Assembly (NCBI GenBank): GCA_965651815.1
Contig: CBFGTJ010000039.1
Coordinates: forward strand, 1 to 20,186
Reading direction: 5' to 3'
From: CBFGTJ01 sp965651815
GTDB lineage: Bacteria > Actinomycetota > Acidimicrobiia > Acidimicrobiales > Microtrichaceae
DNA length: 20,186 bases
A model generated the notes under the pieces. It worked only from the letters and a program-made list of their open reading frames with translations. It did no database searches and was not told where the DNA came from. Made by a program: the position numbers and the translations under genes. Position 1 is the stretch's first letter; every line of letters begins with the position of its first letter. Below are positions 10,058 to 17,063 of this stretch, piece after piece.

Positions 10058-10097
10058 GTGTCCCGGAACCGAGGGTCCACCCTCAGTTCCGGGACAC
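10058..10097 (-). terminator. Long hairpin after the PanE-like gene, probable U-less terminator
   Basis: A 40-bp near-perfect palindrome begins 3 bp past the stop codon of the PanE-like gene. The arms are GTGTCCCGGAAC (10058-10069) and GTTCCGGGACAC (10086-10097), followed inward by one C/A mismatch and a further 6-bp stem GAGGGT/ACCCTC around a two-base centre. No T-run follows on either strand, which is common for strong GC-rich actinobacterial hairpins. It would separate the PanE-like transcript from fas. It could also serve as an operator or mRNA-stability element. Confidence 0.65.
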
Positions 10098-10100
10098 AGA

Positions 10101-11042
10101 TCACGGCGCGGCGGTGGGGTCGGGGAAGCGGGACTCCCTGGCCCGCAGCACCGCGCACAGCGCCTCGTTGTACGGCGTGGGCCGCCCCAGCTCGCGGCCG
10201 AGCTCGACGACCGCGCCGTTGATCACGTCCAGCTCGGAGCGGCGTCCGGCCAGGTGGTCGAGGCGCATCGAGGGGCTGGCGTCGGGGATCGTCGCGGCGA
10301 ACTCGCCGAGGTGCGCGACCGGGTCGTCGAAGGAGAACTCGATCCCCTGCGCGACGCCGAGCTCGTACGCCTCGAGCATGCAGCCCATCGCCACGCCCCA
10401 CAGCTCCGGGTCCGTGCGCAGCTCCCCGATCGTCACGTCGAACGCGGCGGTCGGCGCGCTCACGGCGACGTTGCAGACGAACTTCTCCCACACCATCCGC
10501 TGGATGTCCGCGAAGGCCGCCACGTTGAAGCCCGCGTCGCGCCACGCGCGCTCGAGCCCGAGGACCCGCTCGCTCAGGCCGCCGCCCAGCTCGCCGATGC
10601 GGATGAGGCGCATGCCGTTGTGGTGCACCCTCCCGGGTGCGGGGATCGACGAGCCGAACCCCTCGGCGATGCCGACGACCACGCGCCGCGCCCCGACGTG
10701 GCGTGCGACCCGCTCCCCCGCGCCGAGCCCGTTCTGGAACGGCATCACGACGTCGCCGTCGCGCACCAGCGGCGCGAGCCCCTCCATCGCCGCGTCGACG
10801 TCGCGTGCCTTGGTGGCGACCACCCAGACGTCGCAGGGCCCCGCCTCCCCCGGGTGCGAGGCGACCCGGATCCCCTCGACCACGTGGTCGCCGCTCGCGC
10901 CGGTGACGTGCAGCCCGTGCGCGGCGATCGCCTCGAGGTGCTCCTGCCACCGGTCGATCGCCCAGACCCGGTGCCCGGCCTTCGCGAGCAGCGCCGCGTA
11001 CACCGACCCCATGGCGCCCGTGCCGACGATCCCGATCTGCAT
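10101..11042 (-). CDS. 2-dehydropantoate 2-reductase family protein (PanE/ApbA-like)
   Basis: Predicted NADPH-dependent oxidoreductase of 313 residues, near the usual PanE length of about 300. In the classic family it reduces ketopantoate to pantoate on the route to pantothenate and CoA. The N-terminus has a Rossmann motif GTGAMG (7-12). The C-terminal helical domain has WEKFVCN with Lys187 at the position of the family's catalytic Lys, and the signature SMRLDHLAGRRSELDVINGAVVELG matches in its spaced residues (SM..D, GR.SE.D, ING). The start is ATG 11042; a GGGTGGGGAG run abuts it, so the spacing of the binding site is tight. The frame stays open upstream, but without the family fold. Many actinomycetes carry several PanE paralogs, some acting on other 2-keto acids, so the exact substrate is not assured. 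It stands alone, ending in a strong hairpin before fas. Confidence 0.85.
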   Translation of the reverse strand: MQIGIVGTGAMGSVYAALLAKAGHRVWAIDRWQEHLEAIAAHGLHVTGASGDHVVEGIRVASHPGEAGPCDVWVVATKARDVDAAMEGLAPLVRDGDVVMPFQNGLGAGERVARHVGARRVVVGIAEGFGSSIPAPGRVHHNGMRLIRIGELGGGLSERVLGLERAWRDAGFNVAAFADIQRMVWEKFVCNVAVSAPTAAFDVTIGELRTDPELWGVAMGCMLEAYELGVAQGIEFSFDDPVAHLGEFAATIPDASPSMRLDHLAGRRSELDVINGAVVELGRELGRPTPYNEALCAVLRARESRFPDPTAAP

Positions 11043-11079
11043 CTCCCCACCCGCCGGCTCGACGATCCGACCGGACCGC

Positions 11080-11085
11080 AGCGTA
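11080..11085 (-). promoter_or_regulatory. Candidate -10 element for the PanE-like gene
   Basis: TACGCT on the minus strand fits the actinobacterial TANNNT -10 pattern and would give a leader of about 30 nt. No clear -35 hexamer is seen at the expected distance, so this is tentative. It lies in the 163-bp divergent region 11043-11205, which holds no gene I can recognise. Confidence 0.3.
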
Positions 11086-11193
11086 ACGGCGCACCGCCGG
11101 GGCCGATCGGGTCCTGGGCGGCACGGCGCCGCCGCATCCCGACCAGTGGACCGCGACGGCCGCGGATCGCGGGCAGCGACGGGTGCGATCGGC

Positions 11194-11199
11194 GACGAT
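11194..11199 (+). promoter_or_regulatory. Candidate -10 element for a leaderless SDR transcript
   Basis: GACGAT (one base off TANNNT) ends 6 nt before the GTG start at 11206, and no Shine-Dalgarno sequence precedes that GTG. This spacing is what leaderless actinobacterial genes show. No clear -35 is visible. Confidence 0.3.
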
Positions 11200-11205
11200 G
11201 GACGC

Positions 11206-12111
11206 GTGTGGTGCGAGCGCGACATCCCGGACCAGACCGGTCGCGTCGCGGTCGTCACGGGGGCCAACTCCGGCCTGGGGCTCGAGACGGCCCGCCAGCT
11301 CGCGCGGCGCGGCGCGACCGTGGTGCTCGCGGTGCGCCGGCCCGACCGCGGCGACGCCGCGATGGCGGACATCCGGGCGACCGACCCGCACGCCCGGCTG
11401 GAGCTGCAGCAGCTGGACCTCGCGTCGCTCGACTCCGTGCGCGCCGCCGCGGACGAGCTGCGGGCCAACCACGACCGGATCGACCTGCTCGTGAACAACG
11501 CGGGGGTCATGTACACCGACCGCGAGCTCACCCGCGACGGGTTCGAGCTGCAGTTCGGCACGAACCACCTCGGCCACTTCGCGCTGACCGCCCGCCTGCT
11601 GGACCGCCTGCTCGCGACCCCCGGATCACGGGTCGTGACGGTCGCCAGCCTGGGGCACTGGATGCCGTTCGGGTTCGACCTGGACGACGTGCGGGCGAGC
11701 GGGAGGTACAACCGCTTCGCCGCGTACAGCCGCTCGAAGCTCGCCAACCTGCTGTTCACCTACGAGCTGCACCGCCGGCTCACCGCCGCAGGTGCCGGCA
11801 CCCGGTCGGTCGCGGCGCACCCCGGCGGGTCCGACACCGAGCTGGCGCGCCACGTGCCGGGCATGGGGTTCATGCGCACCTGGTTCTCGCCGCTCGCGCA
11901 GTCGGCGGCGATGGGCGCGCTGCCGACCCTCCGGGCCGCCACGGACCCGGAGGTGACCGGCGGCCAGTACCTGGGCCCGGGCCGGTGGTGGGAGACACGC
12001 GGCCACCCGATCGTGGTGCGGTCGAGCGCGCGGGCGCAGGACCCGGAGCTGGCCGCGCGCCTGTGGCGGCTGTCCGAAGAGCTCACCGGGTTGGCGGTCG
12101 GGGTGGGGTGA
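11206..12111 (+). CDS. Short-chain dehydrogenase/reductase (SDR family)
   Basis: NAD(P)-dependent oxidoreductase of 301 residues, cytosolic. It has the Rossmann motif TGANSGLG (18-25), NNAG (97-100), the catalytic Ser in the strand VVTVASLG, and YSRSK with Tyr174/Lys178. The length, the opening DIPDQTGR and the motif FGTNHLGHFALTARLL resemble the retinol-dehydrogenase/WW-domain-oxidoreductase-like branch of actinobacterial SDRs, whose substrates are mostly unknown. The GTG at 11206 is chosen because the protein begins like its relatives there; no ribosome binding site is evident and the transcript may be leaderless. Its stop codon TGA shares one base with the ATG of the following nitroreductase gene, so the two are almost certainly cotranscribed. 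Substrate cannot be read from the sequence. Confidence 0.9.
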   Translation: MWCERDIPDQTGRVAVVTGANSGLGLETARQLARRGATVVLAVRRPDRGDAAMADIRATDPHARLELQQLDLASLDSVRAAADELRANHDRIDLLVNNAGVMYTDRELTRDGFELQFGTNHLGHFALTARLLDRLLATPGSRVVTVASLGHWMPFGFDLDDVRASGRYNRFAAYSRSKLANLLFTYELHRRLTAAGAGTRSVAAHPGGSDTELARHVPGMGFMRTWFSPLAQSAAMGALPTLRAATDPEVTGGQYLGPGRWWETRGHPIVVRSSARAQDPELAARLWRLSEELTGLAVGVG

Positions 12112-12761
12112 TGGGTGACGGACACCTGGACGTCTGGGAGGCGATGGCCACGGCTCGGGCGATCCGCCGCTACACCGACGAACCGGTCGACGACGAGACG
12201 CTCTGGCGCTGCCTGCGGGCCGCGACGTGGGCCCCGTCGGGTGGCAACTGGCAGTCGTGGCGGTTCGTCGTGCTGCGCTCGCCGGACGCGCGCGCCGCGG
12301 TGGCGGAGGCGGCCGCGATCTCACTGCGGGTGATCGAGCCGCTCTACTCGATGGCACGCCCGGACCCCGACGACCACAGCCGGGTCGCCCGGTCGCACCG
12401 CGCGACCTACGAGCTGCACGACCGCGCGGGCGAGCACACCTCGGTGCTGTTCACGACGAAGCGCTACGACAGTGCGTCGGAGCTGCTGCTCGGCGGGTCG
12501 GTGTACCCCGCGATGCAGAACTTCCTGCTGGCCGCTCGTGCCCTGGGACTCGGGGCCTGCCCGACCAGCTGGGCGTCCTACGGTGAGGAGCTCATCCGGA
12601 CCGCGGTCGGGGTGCCCGACGACTGGCTGCTCGCGGGCCACGTCGTCGTGGGGTGGCCCCGGGGACGTCACGGTCCGCTGCGACGCCGGCCGGTCGAGGA
12701 GGTGACCTACCTGGACCGCTGGGGCAGCCCGGCGGAGGGGGCCCCGCCGCCGTCGGCCTGA
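12111..12761 (+). CDS. Nitroreductase family FMN-dependent oxidoreductase
   Basis: Predicted FMN-binding, NAD(P)H-dependent reductase of 216 residues, typical for the family. The N-terminal signature ATARAIRRYTDEPV (residues 13-26) carries the Arg residues that contact FMN phosphate, APSGGNWQSWRF (41-52) is the second FMN loop, and LGLGACPTSW lies in the C-terminal half. Members reduce nitro groups, quinones or enones; the native substrate is unknown. The ATG overlaps the SDR stop by one base, and the GGGGTGGGG run before it can act as a binding site. The last 55 nt overlap the 3' end of the convergent MarR gene, and the C-terminal tail, rich in Pro and Ala, is encoded in that shared segment. 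Confidence 0.88.
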   Translation: MGDGHLDVWEAMATARAIRRYTDEPVDDETLWRCLRAATWAPSGGNWQSWRFVVLRSPDARAAVAEAAAISLRVIEPLYSMARPDPDDHSRVARSHRATYELHDRAGEHTSVLFTTKRYDSASELLLGGSVYPAMQNFLLAARALGLGACPTSWASYGEELIRTAVGVPDDWLLAGHVVVGWPRGRHGPLRRRPVEEVTYLDRWGSPAEGAPPPSA

Positions 12762-13300
12762 CCGAGCTTGGCGATGCGGTCCCGGGACCGGGTCGTGTCG
12801 AACTCGCCGGAGCGGGCGCGCAGGTCGTGGAGCAGGCCGATGAGCTCGGCGCGCTCGCCCTCGGAGAGCTGCAGGGGCCGGTAGACCGCGTCGTTCAGCT
12901 CGACGGTCGCGTCGTGCACCACCCGCTCGCCGTGGGCGGTGAGCTCCGCGAGGGTCGCCCGGGCGTCGGAGGGGTGCGGCACCCGACGCACCAGCCCGGC
13001 CTCCACGAGCGCGTCGACGAGGTTGGTGACGGTGGCGGGCGGGATCCTCAGGACCTTGCTGATCCAGCTGAGGGTCAGCGCGGAGCGCGGCTCGGCGGCG
13101 AGCCAGGCGAGCACCTCGTAGCGGGCGAAGGTGAGCCCGTGCGCCTTCATGACCTCGCCGACCTGGTGCACGAGCATCTGGTGCGACCGCAGGATCGCGG
13201 TGAACACGGCGTTGCCGGACGCGGCGGCCGGGTCCCAGCGCTCCAGCCAGGCGCGCTGGGAGGCCTCGACCACGTCGTAGGGGGCGGGCACGAACCCCAT
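12707..13300 (-). CDS. MarR-family transcriptional regulator
   Basis: DNA-binding regulator of 197 residues, slightly longer than the usual 140-170 because of N- and C-terminal extensions. The winged helix-turn-helix lies at about 74-121: LTLSWISKVLRIPPATVTNLVDALVEAGLVRR in outline, followed by a wing with the family's D-x-R turn (SDAR, 111-114). Flanking helices (about 30-60 and 125-170) fit the dimerisation region. It is the last gene of the minus-strand catabolic set, starting 3 nt after the SDR stop, so it is probably cotranscribed with it and may control that operon in response to a pathway metabolite, as many MarR proteins do. Its stop TAG lies 55 nt inside the convergent nitroreductase gene. 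The ligand and the operator are not visible; the operon's promoter lies outside the window. Confidence 0.92.
   Translation of the reverse strand: MGFVPAPYDVVEASQRAWLERWDPAAASGNAVFTAILRSHQMLVHQVGEVMKAHGLTFARYEVLAWLAAEPRSALTLSWISKVLRIPPATVTNLVDALVEAGLVRRVPHPSDARATLAELTAHGERVVHDATVELNDAVYRPLQLSEGERAELIGLLHDLRARSGEFDTTRSRDRIAKLGQADGGGAPSAGLPQRSR
12731..12751. terminator. GC-rich inverted repeat in the overlap of two convergent genes, possible bidirectional terminator
   Basis: GGCGGAGGGG (12731-12740) is mirrored by CCCCGCCGCC (12742-12751) with one A/G mismatch and a single-base centre, so a hairpin would have about eight paired bases after loop formation. It lies within the 3' coding ends of both the nitroreductase and MarR genes. 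No T-run follows in either direction. The convergent setting is the main support; G/C-rich repeats also occur by chance in DNA of this composition. Confidence 0.35.
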
Positions 13301-13303
13301 CGC

Positions 13304-14089
13304 CTAGGGCGTCCTCGGCGCCATGATCTCCGCCATGCGTTGCACCGGGATGCCGACCGAGGTGCCACCGTCGACGGGCAGCACGGCGCCGGTCACCTGC
13401 GCGGCCCGGTCGCTCGCGAGGAACAGCGTCGCCTGGGCCGCATCCGCGGCGGTGCCCTGCCGTTGCAGCGGCTGGGTCATCTCGACGGTCCGGGCCATGT
13501 CGAACCCGGCATTGATCGCGGTGGGGATGTTCGCGGGGGCGACCGCGTTGACGCGGATGCCGTGCTCCGCGAGCTCGAGCGCCAGGCACCGCGTCAGGTG
13601 CACGACCCCGGCCTTGGCGACCCGGTAGGCGGTGAGCCCCGCACCCGGGGTGAGCCCGGCGAGCGATGCGGTGTTGACCACGACCCCGCCGCCTCCCTGG
13701 GCGACCATCTGCAGGGCGGCCGCCTGGCTGCCGTGCATCGCCCCCAGCAGGGACACCCCGACCACCTGCCCGAAGTCGGCGAACGAGTCCTTCAGGAAGC
13801 GGCGTGGCACCCCGGGCACCGCCGCGTTGTTGCACATCACGTGCAGGCCCCCGAAGCGGTCGACCGCGGCCTCGACCGCCGCGTCGATCGAGGCCCGGTC
13901 GCCGGCGTCGGTGCGGCAGAACGCGGCCCGCTCCCCGAGTTCGCCGACGAGCTCCTCCCCCGCCGCCTCGTCGAGGTCCGCGACGACCACCCTGGCGCCC
14001 TCCGCGACGAACAGCTCGGCGGTCGCCCGGCCGATGCCGTTCGCGCCACCCGTGATGAGCGCCACCTTGCCGTCCAGCTCACCGGGCAC
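13304..14089 (-). CDS. SDR family oxidoreductase (classical type)
   Basis: NAD(P)-dependent alcohol/ketone oxidoreductase of 261 residues, the normal length for classical SDRs. It shows TGGANGIG (13-20), an acidic residue after the second strand (VVVADLDE) that favours NAD over NADP, NNAA at 87-90 in place of the common NNAG, the catalytic Ser in VVNTASLAG, and YRVAK with Tyr155/Lys159. The C-terminal LPVDGGTSVG is typical. The start is GTG 14089, two bases after the P450 stop, chosen because GGAGG lies 6 nt before it. The frame is open further upstream but only overlaps the P450 gene in another frame. In the operon it may oxidise the alcohol made by the P450; that is inference from neighbours. 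Confidence 0.92.
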   Translation of the reverse strand: MPGELDGKVALITGGANGIGRATAELFVAEGARVVVADLDEAAGEELVGELGERAAFCRTDAGDRASIDAAVEAAVDRFGGLHVMCNNAAVPGVPRRFLKDSFADFGQVVGVSLLGAMHGSQAAALQMVAQGGGGVVVNTASLAGLTPGAGLTAYRVAKAGVVHLTRCLALELAEHGIRVNAVAPANIPTAINAGFDMARTVEMTQPLQRQGTAADAAQATLFLASDRAAQVTGAVLPVDGGTSVGIPVQRMAEIMAPRTP

Positions 14090-14091
14090 CC

Positions 14092-15369
14092 TCAGCCTCC
14101 GATCGGGGTGAAGCGGAGGTGGAGCTGTGCGAGGCCGCGCAGCATGTACGTGGGCACGTACCGGTAGTTGCGCGCACCGGGCGGTCCGTGGTGCTCCTCG
14201 GAGATCGCGATGTGCGAGGACCGGTCGAGCAGGCACTCGAGCGAGATGCGCCCCTCGGCCCGTGCGAGCGCCGCGCCGAGGCAGAAGTGGATGCCGTGCC
14301 CGAACGCGACGTGCTCGCGGGCGGTCTCGCGGTCGACGTGGAACTCGGCGGGGCAGTCGAACTTGCGGTCGTCGCGGTTGGCCGCGCCGTTGACGAGCAT
14401 CACGGTCGACCCCGCCGGGATCTCGACGCCGCCGACGACGGTGGTGCGCTTCGCGAGCCGGAACTGGCCCTTGATCGGGCTCTCGTGGCGCAGGGCCTCC
14501 TCGATGAAGTTCGGCACGAGACTGCGGTCGGCCCGGAGCCGCTCCTGCAGCTCCCGGTCCTCGGCGAGCTTCTGGAGGGAGTACGCGAGCAGCCGGACCG
14601 TGGTCTCCTGGCCGGCGGCGAACAGGTTGGACGCGAGCAGCATCACGTCGGTGACCGAGGGGGTGGTGCCGTCGGGGAAGTTCGCGACCGCGATGCGGGT
14701 GAGCACGTCGTCGCGGGGCTCGGCGCGCCGCTCCTCGATGTACGCGCGGAACGTGTCGTAGAGGAACTCGAGCGGCGAGTGGTCCACGCCCGCCTTGCCG
14801 CTCGTCGCCGGTGCCGCGAGCTGCTCCCGGAACCGGCCGCGGTCCTGCTCGGGCACGCCGAGGAGGTCCGCGATGACCAGCAGCGCCATCGGCGAGGCGA
14901 AGTCGCCGACGAACTCGCAGCTGCCGTCACCCGCGAAGGTGTCGATGAGGCCGTGGGCGATGCGCCACATCGCCTCCTCGTTCTCCTGGAGGCGCCGCGG
15001 GGTGAACAGCCGCATGAGCAACCCGCGGTGCTGGGTGTGGCGGGGCGGGTCGAAGCTCGGGAGCTGGTCGGTGAACGGCAGCGCGTCGCGGTGCGCCTCG
15101 ATGAGGTCGGTGAGGTCGTCGCCCTCGAGGGGCACGGGGAACCGGGCGAAGGGCCCGATCACCGAGTTGACCGAAGAGAAGCACTCCTGGTCGTGGTAGA
15201 CGGCGAGGATCTCGTCGTACCCGGTCACCATGTAGACGCCGTGGTGCGGCTCGCGGTACACGGGCCCCTCGGCCCGGAGCGCGTCCCAGTAGGGGTAGGG
15301 GTCCCGGATGAGCCGCCCGGAGCGGAAGTAGTCCTCGGCGGTGAGGTCGGCGGAACCGGTCTGGGTCAT
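14092..15369 (-). CDS. Cytochrome P450 (bacterial soluble type)
   Basis: Heme monooxygenase of 425 residues, typical of soluble bacterial P450s, with no membrane anchor. The I-helix oxygen-activation motif is AGQETT (252-257), with Glu in place of the more common Asp; the K-helix ExxR is E291-A-L-R294; the heme-binding loop FGHGIHFCLG places the thiolate ligand at Cys363. The start is ATG 15369, which shares ATGA with the stop of the flavoprotein gene upstream, so translation is likely coupled. No ferredoxin or ferredoxin reductase gene is seen in the window, so electron partners must be encoded elsewhere. Next to a ketosteroid-dehydrogenase-like flavoprotein and a CoA-transferase, a role in hydroxylating a cyclic acid or its CoA ester is plausible. 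I do not assign a CYP family. Confidence 0.95.
   Translation of the reverse strand: MTQTGSADLTAEDYFRSGRLIRDPYPYWDALRAEGPVYREPHHGVYMVTGYDEILAVYHDQECFSSVNSVIGPFARFPVPLEGDDLTDLIEAHRDALPFTDQLPSFDPPRHTQHRGLLMRLFTPRRLQENEEAMWRIAHGLIDTFAGDGSCEFVGDFASPMALLVIADLLGVPEQDRGRFREQLAAPATSGKAGVDHSPLEFLYDTFRAYIEERRAEPRDDVLTRIAVANFPDGTTPSVTDVMLLASNLFAAGQETTVRLLAYSLQKLAEDRELQERLRADRSLVPNFIEEALRHESPIKGQFRLAKRTTVVGGVEIPAGSTVMLVNGAANRDDRKFDCPAEFHVDRETAREHVAFGHGIHFCLGAALARAEGRISLECLLDRSSHIAISEEHHGPPGARNYRYVPTYMLRGLAQLHLRFTPIGG
14096..14100 (-). promoter_or_regulatory. Ribosome binding site of the operon SDR (GGAGG)
   Basis: GGAGG, 6 nt before the GTG at 14089, inside the last codons of the P450 gene. It fixes the start of the SDR gene and rejects longer in-frame extensions. 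Confidence 0.65.
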
Positions 15370-17063
15370 GGTGCCCCCTTCGTCGTGCCGGTGGGGTCGT
15401 GGCTCCCACCGCCGGTGGCGTGGCGCGCGGCGCGGTAGCCGAAGACCATCGTGTTGGCGATGCTCGCCCCCGCCCCCAGGTAGTGGCGGCCGAGCACCGT
15501 GGCGGTGATGTTCCCCGCCGCGTAGAGCCCGGGGATCGGTTCGTCGCCCTCGCCGAGGACGCGGGCGTCCGCGTCGGTGAGGAGGCCCCCGCAGGTCCCG
15601 ATGTCGGAGGGCACCACCTCCACCGCGTAGTACGGGGCCCGGGACAGCGGCCCGAGCGACGGGTTCGGCCGGTGGCCGGGGTCGCCCATCGCCCGGTTGT
15701 AGGCGGAGGCGCCGCGCCCGAAGTCGGGGTCCTCGCCGACCGCGGCGTGCCGGTTGAAGCGGGCGACCTCGTCGGTCAGGCCGTCCGCATCGATGCCGCA
15801 CTCCTCGGCGAGCGCCGCCAGGGTGTCCGCACGCCGCAGGATGCCGCTGTCGAGGAGCCCCTTGGGCAGCTTTCCCGGCCGGGACAGGCCGTGGGAGTAG
15901 CGGCGTCGGTACCCGTCGTCGAACACCAGCCAGCAGGGCACGGCGCGGGCGGTGCGGTCCCGCTCGTACATCGCCCGGCCGATCTCCATGTAGGAGTTGG
16001 CCTCGTTGACGAACCGCCGTCCCGCCGCGTCGACGAAGATCGCACCCGGTCGGAAGCGGGCGTCGACGAGGGTGGTGTGGCCGAACTTCCCGCCCCGCGG
16101 GGTCGGCAGCCACCAGGCCTCGTCCATCAGGTCGGTCCGGGCGCCCAGCTCCATCGCGGCCTGCAGCGCGTCGCCGGTGTCGCCCGGGTTCGCGATCGAC
16201 CAGCGGGGCTGCTCCCGACGGTCCGGCGCGTGGCGGCGTCGGAGCTCCGGGTTGTGGGCGAACCCGCCGGCGGCGAGCAGCACGCCGCGCCGGGCGCGCA
16301 CGGTGACGGGCCGCCCGGCGCGGGTCGCGTGCACGCCGACGACCCGGCCGTCGTCGACCACCAGGCCCGTGACCGGGGTCTGCGTCCACACCGGGACGCC
16401 CCTGGCGGTGGCGATCGCGAGCAGCTGCCCGATGAGCGCCGCACCGTTGGTGAGCAGCGCCTTGCGGCGGGCCTTGGCAGCCCAGGTCCGCAGCACGACC
16501 CGCGCCGCGGTCGCGAACGCACCGGGGGTGCGGTTCCAGTGCGCCAGGGTGCGCACCTCGTTGGTCTTCACCGCGAGGCCGACCCCGGCGGCGAGTCCGG
16601 GCTGCAGCGAGGGCAGCAGGTCACCGAGGGCACGACCGTCCCAGGGTGCCGGCTCGATCGAGCGCCCGGTGGCGAGGCCGCCCTTCTCGTCGGAGTAGTA
16701 GTCGCTGTAGCCGGCGCAGCGTTCGAACCGGACGCCCTCCCGCTGGAGGAACTCGACCATCTCCGGCCCGGAGGTGAGGAACGCGTGGCGTCGCTCCGGC
16801 GACGAGCAGGGCCCGACGTCCCCGACGACGGCTTCGAAGTGGGCCATCGCATCGTCGTAGGAGTCCGCGACCCCGTCGGCCCGCAGCAGCGGGTGGTCGG
16901 GGATCCACACGACGCCCCCGGACATGGCGGTCGAGCCGCCGATCAGCTCCCGCTTCTCGAGCACGACGACGCTCGCCCCCGCGTCCGCCGCGGCGAGCGA
17001 CGCGACCATGCCGCCGCCGCCCGAGCCGACGACCACCAGGTCGAACTCGGCGTCGTCGTTCAC
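15366..17063 (-). CDS. FAD-dependent oxidoreductase of the 3-ketosteroid-dehydrogenase / fumarate reductase flavoprotein family
   Basis: Flavoprotein of 565 residues that probably introduces a C=C bond next to a ring ketone. The FAD-binding GSGGGG motif is at 13-18, followed by the acidic VVVLEKRE strand end and GGSTAMSGG. Features shared with KstD enzymes are a tyrosine cluster YSDYYSDEKGG (Tyr119, 122, 123), Tyr358 in NEANSYMEIG, the C-terminal YYAVEVVPSDIGTCGG, GLYAAGN, and Tyr528 with Gly532 in RHYLGAG, matching the spaced Tyr/Gly active-site pair of KstD. The family contains many members with unknown substrates, so steroid specificity is not proven. The start is GTG 17063, with GGAGG 7 nt before it; GTGA is shared with the CoA-transferase stop. 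Its own stop overlaps the P450 start by 4 nt. No signal peptide is visible. Confidence 0.88.
   Translation of the reverse strand: MNDDAEFDLVVVGSGGGGMVASLAAADAGASVVVLEKRELIGGSTAMSGGVVWIPDHPLLRADGVADSYDDAMAHFEAVVGDVGPCSSPERRHAFLTSGPEMVEFLQREGVRFERCAGYSDYYSDEKGGLATGRSIEPAPWDGRALGDLLPSLQPGLAAGVGLAVKTNEVRTLAHWNRTPGAFATAARVVLRTWAAKARRKALLTNGAALIGQLLAIATARGVPVWTQTPVTGLVVDDGRVVGVHATRAGRPVTVRARRGVLLAAGGFAHNPELRRRHAPDRREQPRWSIANPGDTGDALQAAMELGARTDLMDEAWWLPTPRGGKFGHTTLVDARFRPGAIFVDAAGRRFVNEANSYMEIGRAMYERDRTARAVPCWLVFDDGYRRRYSHGLSRPGKLPKGLLDSGILRRADTLAALAEECGIDADGLTDEVARFNRHAAVGEDPDFGRGASAYNRAMGDPGHRPNPSLGPLSRAPYYAVEVVPSDIGTCGGLLTDADARVLGEGDEPIPGLYAAGNITATVLGRHYLGAGASIANTMVFGYRAARHATGGGSHDPTGTTKGAP

Noticed and set aside
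7928..10222. Long plus-strand open frame opposite the fas 5' half and leader
   Set aside because: Antisense shadow; the product has no fold signature and runs across the fas leader and the hairpin.
11043..11759. Extension of the PanE-like frame upstream to 11759
   Set aside because: It would overlap the SDR on the other strand, and the Rossmann fold begins at the ATG at 11042.
14090..14236. Longer start for the operon SDR inside the P450 gene
   Set aside because: The added Arg/Pro-rich residues are a shadow of P450 codons, and GGAGG sits correctly before GTG 14089.
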